This document shows, in pieces, positions 23,487-30,431 of a stretch of 36,513 bases of DNA. The notes beneath the pieces are model-generated. The model searched no databases. It was not told the origin of the DNA and saw only the letters and a program-made list of their open reading frames with translations. Positions within the stretch are counted from its first letter, which is position 1, and each line of letters opens with the position of its first letter. Position numbers and translations under genes: made by a program. Where the stretch lies: the NCBI GenBank assembly GCA_035308905.1, contig DATGFS010000068.1:1-36513 (forward strand). The letters run 5' to 3'. This DNA comes from a bacterium. GTDB lineage: Bacteria; Sysuimicrobiota; Sysuimicrobiia; Sysuimicrobiales; Segetimicrobiaceae.

Positions 23487-23504
23487 GACTTTAGGAGGCG
23501 GATC

Positions 23505-23759
23505 ATGCCCTACGTTCACCGTGTTCTGAAGGTGCACGGCAAAAACGCTGAGGTGCTACAGCGGGAGTTGGACGAAGCCGGACAGGAGGACTTTCACGTT
23601 GTCGCCGTAACGGGCACATCGGATCGAAGCGCCGAAATGGTCGTGCTGGAGAAGCGCATCCGCAAAGTCAGCGCCCCACAGCACTGGGCTCCAAGTCGTC
23701 GTCCTGAGCGGCCAGCGGCAGCGAGCGTGCCCGGCCGTCTCGGCCGGTACGACGACTAG
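23505..23759 (+). CDS. Small DUF4177-like protein
   Basis: 84 residues from an ATG preceded by TTAGGAGGCGG. The first 53 residues have a beta-alpha-beta-beta pattern (YVHRVLKVHG, VLQRELDEAGQEDFHVVAVT and AEMVVLEKRI). This resembles the short DUF4177 fold, where E-L-x-x-x-G-x-E-x-W-x-x-V-A-V is typical, although the usual Trp is Phe here. The tail is Arg/Pro/Ala-rich and probably disordered. A hairpin precedes the gene. The next ORF lies in the same frame after a single TAG. Role unknown. Confidence 0.6.
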   Translation: MPYVHRVLKVHGKNAEVLQRELDEAGQEDFHVVAVTGTSDRSAEMVVLEKRIRKVSAPQHWAPSRRPERPAAASVPGRLGRYDD

Positions 23760-23783
23760 GCGATCCTGAACGGACGACCCCAG

Positions 23784-24011
23784 ATGGCTGCTGCGCTCAG
23801 CGCTCATGCCCAACGGATTCGCGACGCAGCGCGTGGCACGGACCAGCGCGTGCGCGTGATCTTCTTCGGATCCACGGCCAAAGTTCAGGCCGGGCACATT
23901 ACCGAAGCGGGACCTCATATCGCAGATGCGGTCCGCGAACTGGAAGCCGGGGGCTTTCTCATCTTGGAGAGCGGAGATCCGACGGCGACGTTGACGTATA
24001 TCGTCGCTTAG
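23784..24011 (+). CDS. Small hypothetical protein
   Basis: 75 residues from the ATG at 23784. No good ribosome-binding site is visible, so its start is uncertain. The predicted fold is mixed: N-terminal helix AALSAHAQRIRDAARG, strand VRVIFFG, helix HIADAVRELEAGG, then strand FLILESGD and TLTYIVA. It reads in the same frame as the preceding gene, separated only by one TAG (23757-23759) and eight sense codons. Either it is translated by coupling, or the two were once one ORF. No family recognised. Confidence 0.5.
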   Translation: MAAALSAHAQRIRDAARGTDQRVRVIFFGSTAKVQAGHITEAGPHIADAVRELEAGGFLILESGDPTATLTYIVA

Positions 24012-24071
24012 CATCTAGCGGTCCTTGTAAGGCGTCGAAAACGGCACGACCCTCTTTGCAGGGTTTGGGGT

Positions 24072-24914
24072 ATGATGCATTTTGTTTTCGCCGATGACAG
24101 TCGCCAGCAAACGCCCTCCCGACCGGGCATGGACTACCCTCTCGTCGCTGTCGGTGGAGTCTTCATCCCGAGTGATGCCGTCCGAAACGCAGAACGCAGC
24201 CTCGAAGACCTGTGCGGCGCCGTGGGATTTCCACCCAGAGAGCAGTTCAAGTGGTCGCCCGGACGGGAACTATGGATGCACGCCGGGTTAGGCGGAGACG
24301 CCCGGCGAGACTTTTTCATCCGAGCACTACGCCTGCTGCAAGACAACGGAACGAGGGTTGTCGTCGTTATCGAGGACACAGGGCGGGCGACGGCAACCGG
24401 CTGCGCTGCGCATCAACTCGATGCCACGAAGTTGTTCTTGGAGCGCGTGCATAACTATTTGAGTTTCACTGGCTCCGCCGATTGGGACGGCGTAGTCATT
24501 GCAGACCGACCTAGCGGCGGGAGATCGGACGAGGACAAGTTTCTCTTGCAATGTCTCGAAACACTCCATGATGGAACCGAATACGTGAAGCCTGAACGCA
24601 TCGCGGTCAACGTGCTCTCCACACCGGCAAGGTTAGTTCGACTCGTTCAGGCGGCGGATCTTGTTACGTCGTGTACCTTGGCGCTTGTCGGCGGGGAGGA
24701 TTCCTTTTCACCGCCGATCTTCGAAGCGATCAGACCTATGTTATTGAACTCAGGGGCGGCCACGGGCGGAGTTGGATTGAAGATTCACCCCGACCTGCGA
24801 TACGCCAATCTCTATCGTTGGCTCCTCGGCGACGAGTATATTTGGAGAGGTGGGTGGGGTACGCCGTTGCCCCAAGAAAGATTGCCGTATGCAACCGGCC
24901 CAAATCGTCCGTGA
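24072..24914 (+). CDS. DUF3800 domain protein
   Basis: 280 residues from ATG ATG at 24072, with a GGGG stretch immediately upstream. DUF3800 features: an N-terminal strand with acidic pair (FVFADDS, D8-D9), a second strand YPLVAVGGVFIP, a central VVVVIED and a C-terminal RLVRLVQAADLVTSCTLALV, where Q-x-A-D-L is the conserved end motif. The domain is thought to have an RNase H-like fold with acidic active-site residues, and it is frequent in mobile elements and defence-rich regions. Substrate is unknown. A small ACCCT-CTTTGC-AGGGT hairpin lies just upstream. It is the first sizeable gene of the lower-GC section. Confidence 0.8.
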   Translation: MMHFVFADDSRQQTPSRPGMDYPLVAVGGVFIPSDAVRNAERSLEDLCGAVGFPPREQFKWSPGRELWMHAGLGGDARRDFFIRALRLLQDNGTRVVVVIEDTGRATATGCAAHQLDATKLFLERVHNYLSFTGSADWDGVVIADRPSGGRSDEDKFLLQCLETLHDGTEYVKPERIAVNVLSTPARLVRLVQAADLVTSCTLALVGGEDSFSPPIFEAIRPMLLNSGAATGGVGLKIHPDLRYANLYRWLLGDEYIWRGGWGTPLPQERLPYATGPNRP

Positions 24915-24946
24915 CGAGACCCACCGTCCAAGCCGTCCAACGGTTT

Positions 24947-25192
24947 TTACCGCGCAGGCGGGTTTCGCGTATCCCCTCGGGGCCGCTGCTCCCATGCGCG
25001 GAGCCGATCCTCGGCGATGTCCGTAGCGGCAAGGACCTGCCGAATCTCCTCCTCAGTGAAGCGGTCCTTGCCTAGGACTACTACGGCGCCGTAGCGGTCC
25101 GGCGAGATCCCAATTCGTTGTGCGGCCTGCTCGGCGCTCAGGCGTGAGCGGAGCTGCCAATACTGCACCGGGTTCTGGGTTCGAGGGGGCAT
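24947..25192 (-). CDS. Small XRE-like helix-turn-helix protein
   Basis: 81 residues from an ATG at 25192 with only a weak GCAGG upstream. LRSRLSAEQAAQRIGISPDR is a Cro/CI-type helix-turn-helix beginning, and EEEIRQVLAATDIAEDRLRA contains a second helical pair. The protein could be a DNA-binding regulator or an antitoxin. It follows the 76-residue ORF on the same strand with a 16-base gap, so the two are probably cotranscribed. Its 3' end is convergent with the DUF3800 gene. Confidence 0.55.
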   Translation of the reverse strand: MPPRTQNPVQYWQLRSRLSAEQAAQRIGISPDRYGAVVVLGKDRFTEEEIRQVLAATDIAEDRLRAWEQRPRGDTRNPPAR

Positions 25193-25208
25193 CCTGCGTC
25201 TGCGGGGC

Positions 25209-25439
25209 TCATGGAAGCGATGACGCCCAATCTGCCCGTCTCAGTCTTGCCTCTAATTCGGCGATACGCTCGCCTTGCTCGACCAGTCTTTCAAGCAGCC
25301 ACGCCATATCGCGCTCTGCATCCGGGTAATGTGACAGGTAGCCCCAGCAGCGGAGTTTCTGCTCGATGTCGTGGAGGCGTTCGGCGTCGGTCACATTGTT
25401 GCGGTTCCAGCCGTTCGGTAGAAGCCTCCTGCCGAACAT
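25209..25439 (-). CDS. Small helical hypothetical protein
   Basis: 76 residues if the ATG at 25439 is used; an internal GTG at 25391 would give about 60 residues and fits the conserved-looking part better. That part (VTDAERLHDIEQKLRCWGYL, ERDMAWLLERLVEQGERIAE, LEARLRR) is helical and ends in a coiled coil. A GGAGG (in GCAGGAGGC) occurs between the two possible starts but does not sit well before either. It is probably the upstream partner of the XRE-like gene. No family recognised. Confidence 0.45.
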   Translation of the reverse strand: MFGRRLLPNGWNRNNVTDAERLHDIEQKLRCWGYLSHYPDAERDMAWLLERLVEQGERIAELEARLRRADWASSLP

Positions 25440-25492
25440 GAAACAAGACTGGAACCGACAGGTAGGTGTCCTCGCGGGCCGCGACGCCTCCG

Positions 25493-26107
25493 CTATCGGT
25501 ACATCCAAAATTTCAGATTTAACAGGTACACGAAGCGTTTGTTCGGTGGATCGTAGCGGAACCCGAACGCCGATCTGTAGGGCGGTGGATCTTCTCCTGA
25601 CAGACCAGAATAGTCAAAGAACCCGTATACGTAGAGCCAGCCGCCGCCTTCTTTGTACAGCCGTACCTCGTCGTCGCTAAGTCGGAGTATCGGATCAGAC
25701 TCTTGAATCGTAAACTTTTGTGTGGGCACGATGATTACGCCTATGGTCTCAGCCTCGTTTTCTCGGTATGCAGGCGCGGATCGCGGATTCTCCAACTTGT
25801 CCGGTGGTCGTACAACAATAGCCTGAATAAGAAATCGCACGAGTCGACCGGGTGATCTTCCGTAGTTGTGAACATCAAAGGTAATCTCCCGGTCGGGGGT
25901 GTCGGGGGGATGAGTCCACCTCATGGTGGTCGGATCAACAGCAAGGTGGGGGCGTTCCGTTATGTCCAACGCGTAGCGAGTTTCCCTGTTGCTGTCGAGC
26001 ATCGCCCGCCAAGTAAGCGTGGCAAATACGATAGTTGCCACAGCAAGAATCCAATCGGCTCGCCACGTCTGGATCCATGCCCGAAGTTTCCTCAGTTGTA
26101 TTCCCAT
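25493..26107 (-). CDS. Membrane-anchored hypothetical protein
   Basis: 204 residues. A basic N-terminus (MGIQLRKLRAWIQTWRADW) and one transmembrane helix (ILAVATIVFATLTWRAML) are followed by a domain rich in beta strands. That domain includes ITERPHLAVDPTTMRW, EITFDVHNYGRSPGRLVRFL and FGFRYDPPNKRFVYLLNLKF. The N-Y-G-R-S-P segment with flanking strands resembles a common membrane-anchored beta-sandwich seen in many uncharacterised proteins. No ribosome-binding site is evident. It is divergent from the DNA ligase gene, with only 58 bases between the starts. Function not known. Confidence 0.65.
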   Translation of the reverse strand: MGIQLRKLRAWIQTWRADWILAVATIVFATLTWRAMLDSNRETRYALDITERPHLAVDPTTMRWTHPPDTPDREITFDVHNYGRSPGRLVRFLIQAIVVRPPDKLENPRSAPAYRENEAETIGVIIVPTQKFTIQESDPILRLSDDEVRLYKEGGGWLYVYGFFDYSGLSGEDPPPYRSAFGFRYDPPNKRFVYLLNLKFWMYR

Positions 26108-26146
26108 CGCGGCATCGCGATATGTGCGCCCCTTAATGGCACTTGC

Positions 26147-26152
26147 TACAAT
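26147..26152 (+). promoter_or_regulatory. -10-like element just before the ligase gene
   Basis: TACAAT lies 13 bases before the ATG at 26166, with no convincing -35 partner. If used, the ligase transcript would be nearly leaderless, consistent with the absence of a Shine-Dalgarno there. Confidence 0.3.
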
Positions 26153-26165
26153 TAGGACTGTCCCG

Positions 26166-27215
26166 ATGTTTACACAGACCGTTACTCGCGTCCTTTCGCG
26201 CCTCGGCCTGGATCAGCGTGGCGCTGACCCGCATCCACGCCAGCCCTCGCCCATGCTGCTCCAGAAGGCTAAGGCCATGTTCTCGTCCCCCGACTGGACC
26301 TACGAGCCGAAGTGGGACGGGTTCCGAATCCTGGCGAGCGTCCGGGACGGATCCGTGCGCCTCATCTCCCGCAACGGGCACTCGTTCACGAATCTCTTCG
26401 GACCGATCTCCGATTCGCTGCGAGGTTTCCCCGTCTCGATTCTCCTCGACGGGGAAGTCATCGTCATCAACGACAAGGGCCAGCCGGACTTCGAGGCGCT
26501 CCAGGCCCGCCTCCGTCCCAGGAATGGGAAGTTGCTCGGCCATCTGTGCTACATGGTCTTCGACTGCCTCTATGTGAACGGGCACTCGCTCCTCGCCCGG
26601 CCCCTTGAGGAGCGCCAGGCCGTGCTCTGGGAGCTACAACACACGCTCCAAACCGATGAGGTGAAACTAACCGAGGGCTTCCCAGCGGCGAAGAGTAAGC
26701 GGTTGATGAAGGCGTGTGCTCTCATGGGGCTCGAAGGTGTTGTGATGAAGCGGAAGGGGAGCATCTATCGGCCCGGCTTCCAGAGCCCGGACTGGCTCAA
26801 AGTCCCGATCCGTCACCGCGAGGAGTTCATTGTGGCTGGCTACTTGCCGAGCCCGCGCGGGTTCAGCACGCTGATCCTGGGCCAGCATAATCGCGAGGGG
26901 AACTTCGTCTACGCGGGGTTCTGCGGCAACGGCCTGTCGGACGAGACCCGTGCAGTCCTCCTTGAAGAACTGAAGGCGACTCAGCGGAAGACGTGTCCTT
27001 TTCGCACAGTGCCGGATCTGCGGGACGACTTCAGAGAGTTGCCGGACGTACCGCCCCGATGGGTTAGACCGAGCATCGTTGTAGAGATCGAGTACCGTCA
27101 ACGCCTCACGGACGGGTTGCGTCATGCCGCCCTCAAGGCTATCCGGCCAGACAAGAAGCCGGGAGTAATCCGGCGGTCGGCGAATTATGAGCATGGCCCC
27201 TTGTACCCCCCTTGA
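26166..27215 (+). CDS. ATP-dependent DNA ligase (LigD ligase-domain type)
   Basis: 349 residues from the ATG at 26166; a longer frame to 25989 would run through the divergent gene. Covalent nucleotidyltransferase motifs: I, EPKWDGFR with adenylated lysine K49; III, FPVSILLDGEVIVIN; IIIa, CYMVFDCLYVNG; IV, GLEGVVMKRKGSIYRPG; V, DWLKVP. The OB-fold follows (EEFIVAGYLPSPRGFSTLIL, VYAGFCGNGL, PSIVVEIEYRQRLTDGLRHA). The PSPRG and YAG-x-x-G pattern is that of the LigD ligase domain; the polymerase and nuclease domains of full LigD are absent. It should seal nicks or double-strand ends with ATP. Its end overlaps the next gene by 29 bases. Confidence 0.93.
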   Translation: MFTQTVTRVLSRLGLDQRGADPHPRQPSPMLLQKAKAMFSSPDWTYEPKWDGFRILASVRDGSVRLISRNGHSFTNLFGPISDSLRGFPVSILLDGEVIVINDKGQPDFEALQARLRPRNGKLLGHLCYMVFDCLYVNGHSLLARPLEERQAVLWELQHTLQTDEVKLTEGFPAAKSKRLMKACALMGLEGVVMKRKGSIYRPGFQSPDWLKVPIRHREEFIVAGYLPSPRGFSTLILGQHNREGNFVYAGFCGNGLSDETRAVLLEELKATQRKTCPFRTVPDLRDDFRELPDVPPRWVRPSIVVEIEYRQRLTDGLRHAALKAIRPDKKPGVIRRSANYEHGPLYPP

Positions 27216-27999
27216 GCGGGTCGTGGAGGCTCAAATGATTGCTGGTGGCTTTGGCGACTTTGATATTAAGTCTCTACTGAACTTCGATCCGCCGAGTTAC
27301 CGCTGCAAAGCGTGCCTCGGGATTCTCAACTTCCATGACATCTTTTTGCGAGGGGCTAGTGAACCGCGTTGTCCGGTTTGCGCTGCTCTTTATATTCCGA
27401 TGGAAGACTACACGCACCGGCAAATCTGGCCGTACATGGAATCGCAAGGCCTCTTCATCAGGTATGAGAACGTCATTGAGCACGCCCGCATGCTAGCCTT
27501 GATCGCGGACTGTCATCCGCCACTTACAACATTGTTGAAGGCTCTTACCCAGGCTAAGCACTTCGTGCACTTCGTCACTTTTGGAATGAGCCATATCTTA
27601 GTCGGTGTGCTAAAGATGACGGCGGTAAGAGTTCCCGTATGCGGCATCGTCTCGAACGTGGACGAAGGCCTGGCAGATGAACTGACGGGACATCGCGACG
27701 AGGCACCTAACCTGAACGTGAAGGTTTTCGTGAAGGGCTTCGAGAGAAACGCTCCGCCAGACGACTGGAGCAGGATCCCTCACCAGAAACTGGTTGTTGT
27801 GGATGGACTTCTCGCGTTCAAGGGCTCGGCCAATTTGACGGTGAGCGCGTGGCGGAAGGCCGCAGAGGGTCGGGATGCTATCGAACTGGTGACCAATGTC
27901 CGTGAGGTAAAGGACCTCAACAACCGATACTTCAGTCCTGTTTGGCACGAAATCGGCGGCAGTGTCTCGCAAATCAACGTGACACTCAAGCGCTCCTGA
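27187..27999 (+). CDS. Zinc-ribbon and phospholipase-D-fold (single HKD) protein
   Basis: 270 residues if the first ATG (27187, inside the ligase gene) is used; ATGs at 27193 and 27235 are alternatives. An N-terminal zinc ribbon has C40-x2-C43 and C62-x2-C65. The C-terminal domain is a PLD/nuclease fold with a single HKD motif: H199, K201 and D206 in PHQKLVVVDG, then G213, S214 and N216 (FKGSANLT). One-HKD proteins of this type act as dimers, often as nucleases. The gene overlaps the DNA ligase gene, so a DNA end-processing role beside the ligase is a natural hypothesis. No secretion signal is seen. This zinc-ribbon/PLD architecture beside a ligase is not one I can name. Confidence 0.8.
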   Translation: MSMAPCTPLERVVEAQMIAGGFGDFDIKSLLNFDPPSYRCKACLGILNFHDIFLRGASEPRCPVCAALYIPMEDYTHRQIWPYMESQGLFIRYENVIEHARMLALIADCHPPLTTLLKALTQAKHFVHFVTFGMSHILVGVLKMTAVRVPVCGIVSNVDEGLADELTGHRDEAPNLNVKVFVKGFERNAPPDDWSRIPHQKLVVVDGLLAFKGSANLTVSAWRKAAEGRDAIELVTNVREVKDLNNRYFSPVWHEIGGSVSQINVTLKRS

Positions 28000-28045
28000 A
28001 ACCGCCATGCCAATGCCTAACTAGACTCCTTGGTCGATTCGCCGG

Positions 28046-28477
28046 GTGTTTCAACTGGACAAACTCTCAACCGCACAGTTCCTTGGCGGCGCTGTCACCG
28101 CCGCGTTGGGCTTCCTAGCGGCTTACGTTCTGGCACGACTCCAGCGCCTCTGGGACGCTAAAGATGCTGCGACTGCCGCTCGCGCCTCGCTCATCCAGCA
28201 GGTCAGAGTCCCGCTAGAGATCATCCGCGAAGAGATCCGCACCGTCCGGGGCTTTTACTACACTAGGGCTGATGAGGAAGGGATAACCCGAGCGCTGCGG
28301 GAGGCAATCTACGGATTGCGTGATGAGACGCTCATTCGTGAGTTCGAGACGGGGTTGCTCCCACTCAGGTCATTTGCTCTCGGCACGGAGCGGAAGTTGT
28401 CGGGAGAGAGGTGCAAGGACCAGGTAGATGCCATGCTGAAGCGGCTTGCCGAACTGGAGACGAAGCCCCGTACCTGA
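28046..28477 (+). CDS. Small membrane-anchored helical protein
   Basis: 143 residues from a GTG without a clear ribosome-binding site, so the start is tentative. One transmembrane helix near the N-terminus (FLGGAVTAALGFLAAYVLAR) is followed by an all-helical cytoplasmic part (RLQRLWDAKDAATAARASLI then QQVRVPLEIIREEIRTVRGF). A C-terminal coiled coil follows (CKDQVDAMLKRLAELE). The layout is like that of the minus-strand gene at 32168, although sequence similarity is not obvious. Function unknown. Confidence 0.55.
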   Translation: MFQLDKLSTAQFLGGAVTAALGFLAAYVLARLQRLWDAKDAATAARASLIQQVRVPLEIIREEIRTVRGFYYTRADEEGITRALREAIYGLRDETLIREFETGLLPLRSFALGTERKLSGERCKDQVDAMLKRLAELETKPRT

Positions 28478-28505
28478 GCCGGTAGCAGCAAGAGCCTGAG
28501 TGGGA

Positions 28506-28630
28506 GAAAATAGCCCAAAATTTTTTCAGGCAGACTCCATTCCCCAATACTTCTTCCGGCCACCCCAGAAAATTTCCATAACCCAAAATTTCAGCCGACT
28601 GTATAACGAACCTGGAAAATTCCCAAAACC
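28506..28630. repeat. Three imperfect AT-rich repeats (GAAAAT ... CCCAAAA)
   Basis: GAAAAT occurs at 28506, 28568 and 28615, each followed within 16 bases by CCCAAAA at 28514, 28582 and 28622. The first two CCCAAAA words continue into T-runs. The gaps between repeats are unequal. These could be iteron-like binding sites or the AT-rich part of an origin, but nothing in the window proves this. Confidence 0.4.
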
Positions 28631-28865
28631 AAACTCTGGCTCGTCGGCACATACGGCGTGAAATGCCCACGCCCGCCCATGTGTCGCATAGACCCCATCT
28701 GGGTCCCCCCGGAGGTGCCCGGACGGGTCCTGGCAGGGTCGCCTCTCGGGAACGTGGGGACGGGGCGCCGCCGGGCGGAGGTATCGGCGGCCGGTGCGTT
28801 CGGTGGAGGGGCTTAGCTGGGCGGCCGGATCTGCTGCTGCGGGTCAGCCCTAGCGCTTAGGGATT

Positions 28866-29019
28866 CTCCCTTCCCGCATCGCCCACATCCGAACGTGCGG
28901 GCCGGGTCTCCACGAAGGGAGCGCTCGGGCTGGGCGCCCGGATCCTTCCCGAGGCGCTGGGTCGAGAGGGCGCAGCGCTATCGCTATCACGTCCCGGCAC
29001 GGCCTCGGCGCTTCGATAG
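28866..29019. ncRNA. Candidate structured RNA or cruciform region
   Basis: Consecutive inverted repeats can be read off. CTCCCTT (28866-28872) pairs with AAGGGAG (28915-28921), enclosing CCCGCA (28873-28878) with TGCGGG (28896-28901). GCGCTCGGG (28921-28929) pairs with CCCGAGGCGC (28948-28957, one bulge), enclosing the palindrome GGGCGCCC (28932-28939). CTATCG (28978-28983) pairs with CGATAG (29014-29019). The region holds no convincing ORF. No known RNA family is recognised and the strand cannot be decided. Confidence 0.35.
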
Positions 29020-29161
29020 AAGGTGCGTCATAAGGTAATCTGCTGCAACGGCTGGGGCTGGGGAATCGAGGGCTGAATTAGCACGGCCTAGCGGGGCACG
29101 ATTCCACTACCCTTTTGGTGCAAGAGAGCGGGCGGAGGTGGCGAATTCTGACAAAGGGGCA

Positions 29162-29192
29162 TTGACAGATTGGGAGGATCTGTGCCTATAAT
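29162..29192 (+). promoter_or_regulatory. Strong sigma-70 promoter of the mobile-element operon
   Basis: Perfect TTGACA (29162-29167) and perfect TATAAT (29187-29192) with a slightly long 19-base spacer. Predicted transcription start is near 29199, with a 57-base leader before the ATG at 29256. It is the closest match to the bacterial consensus in the window. Confidence 0.75.
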
Positions 29193-29198
29193 GAGGGC

Positions 29199-29239
29199 GC
29201 CAGACCAGACTAGATCGGCTCGGCCAGACCAAACCAGAC
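29199..29239. repeat. CCAGAC repeats in the leader of the operon
   Basis: GCCAGACCA occurs at 29199-29207 and 29223-29231, a 24-base period. Additional CCAGAC words lie at 29205-29210 and 29234-29239, and a CCAGA at 29252. They start at the predicted transcription start, so they could be repressor sites or a leader RNA element. Confidence 0.5.
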
Positions 29240-29255
29240 AGGAGGCGAAGACCAG

Positions 29256-29594
29256 ATGGCGCAGGCGCAGGATTCCCCGCACGTTGCTTCGCGCGTTACC
29301 CGGCTAGAGAAAGCCGCAGTCGAGACCATGACGCCGTACATTCACGGCGACACACTCACCTATCAGGAAGAGACCTACACGGGCTCGCTGTGGCGCTGCG
29401 AGGGTTGCGGGCTGGTATGGACGCGGCAGCACCAAGCCCAGGGTTGCGAGAGCCGGGGGCACGTCGCCCAATTCGTGCAGAGATACGCTTACAAGCCGGA
29501 GGGTTACGAGAGACACGGCAGGCTCGCCTATAACGAATACACTCGGCGAGCGGTGCGCCGCGACAAGGTGCAAGGCTGCGAGGTGGCGTCATGA
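29256..29594 (+). CDS. Small zinc-ribbon-like protein, first gene of mobile operon
   Basis: 112 residues from an ATG preceded by AGGAGGCGAAG. A C-x2-C in LWRCEGCGLVW, followed by QGCESRGH, provides three cysteines and a histidine that look like a zinc-binding knuckle. The C-terminal part is basic and aromatic (QRYAYKPEGYERHGRLAYNE, TRRAVRRDK), fitting nucleic-acid binding. The stop overlaps the next start (ATGA). It is driven by the strong promoter at 29162-29192. No named family recognised. Confidence 0.65.
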   Translation: MAQAQDSPHVASRVTRLEKAAVETMTPYIHGDTLTYQEETYTGSLWRCEGCGLVWTRQHQAQGCESRGHVAQFVQRYAYKPEGYERHGRLAYNEYTRRAVRRDKVQGCEVAS

Positions 29595-29929
29595 AGCGCC
29601 GCCCTTCGGAGTTCGCCGAGGCTATGCAGATAGCCGCAGCCCTGCCACAGATTCAGGCGCAGGAACTAGCGAGACTCGACCCTCTGCTGCGCCGTCTCAC
29701 TATCTCCGACGTGTCCCTCCTCGCCGATGCCATCGAGAAGCACTATCGCCTTAGCGTCAGTCTCCGCGCTGCCATTATGCAGGCGAAGGGCGAGAAGGTC
29801 CGGGTAGCGGAATGGCACGTTGACGCGGACCGGCGCTGCCAGCACAAACGCTACGCGGTGGGCAACACCGGCCGCGCGAAGCATGGAGAGATCGGCGACG
29901 AGACCTGGCTCGAAGCGTGGATCGCGTAG
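29591..29929 (+). CDS. Hypothetical protein of mobile operon
   Basis: 112 residues, starting in the ATGA overlap with the zinc-ribbon gene. A helical first half (SEFAEAMQIAAALPQIQAQE and ISDVSLLADAIEKHYRLSVS) is followed by a charged, strand-rich tail with WHVDADRRCQHKRYAVG and WLEAWIA. No catalytic motif or family recognised. Tight coupling with its neighbours supports it as a real gene. Confidence 0.6.
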   Translation: MKRRPSEFAEAMQIAAALPQIQAQELARLDPLLRRLTISDVSLLADAIEKHYRLSVSLRAAIMQAKGEKVRVAEWHVDADRRCQHKRYAVGNTGRAKHGEIGDETWLEAWIA

Positions 29930-29939
29930 GGGTGCCGCG

Positions 29940-30431
29940 ATGACCAACCTTAGCACCGCCGAGACCGCCAAGATGCTACGGAAGGCGCTCGCGCACCAAT
30001 TCCCAGGCGTCCGGTTCTCCGTCCGGTCGAAGGTCTACTCGGGCGGATCATCTATCGACGTGTCCTGGACTGACGGTCCCCGCGCGAAGGCCGTCGAGCA
30101 CATCGCCCGGCACTACGAGGGCGCCACGTTCGACGGGATGATTGACCTCAAGTCCTATCACTCGACCGTTCTCGTCGGCCCCGAAGGACCGCGCGAAGTC
30201 CAGATGGGCGCCGATTTCGTGTTCACCCGCCGCACCGTCTCGGACGAGGAGACTCGACGCGAGGAGGCCGAGCGGATCATCCGCAGTCGGTGCCGCATCG
30301 AAGGCGACCGCTTCGGATATGACCGCGTGTCCGATCTGGCGCGTGGGATGGTCTACGCGCTGGACTTCACCAAAGGAACCACGTTCGAGGACACGTTCCG
30401 GGAGATTGTGCTCCGCGAGGCCGTCGCCTAG
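29940..30431 (+). CDS. LPD29-like (large polyvalent protein-associated) protein
   Basis: 163 residues from an ATG with a weak GGGGTG upstream, ten bases after the previous stop. The first 100 residues match the LPD29 pattern: TAKMLRKALAHQFPGVRFSV, YSGGSSIDVSWTDG, a helix RAKAVEHIARHYEG and TFDGMIDLKSYHST. LPD domains occur in large polyvalent proteins of phages and conjugative elements and as stand-alone proteins beside them. Their function is unknown, possibly protection of incoming DNA or nucleic-acid binding. The C-terminal part (EEAERIIRSRCRI) is helical. This gene is good evidence that the operon belongs to a mobile element. Confidence 0.75.
   Translation: MTNLSTAETAKMLRKALAHQFPGVRFSVRSKVYSGGSSIDVSWTDGPRAKAVEHIARHYEGATFDGMIDLKSYHSTVLVGPEGPREVQMGADFVFTRRTVSDEETRREEAERIIRSRCRIEGDRFGYDRVSDLARGMVYALDFTKGTTFEDTFREIVLREAVA

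Larger units (their letters stand above)
28478..29161. other. Long region without a convincing gene
   Basis: About 680 bases up to the promoter at 29162 carry no ORF with a ribosome-binding site or recognisable product. The left part (28500-28630) is AT-rich with repeated GAAAAT and CCCAAAA words. The middle (28680-28860) is GC-rich and featureless. The right part (28866-29019) is a chain of hairpins. The region may hold a replication or regulatory locus of the mobile element, or an RNA gene. Confidence 0.6.

Noticed and set aside
28663-28860. 65-residue plus-strand ORF in the gene-free region
   Set aside because: No ribosome-binding site, and a Pro/Gly/Arg composition expected from GC-rich noncoding sequence.
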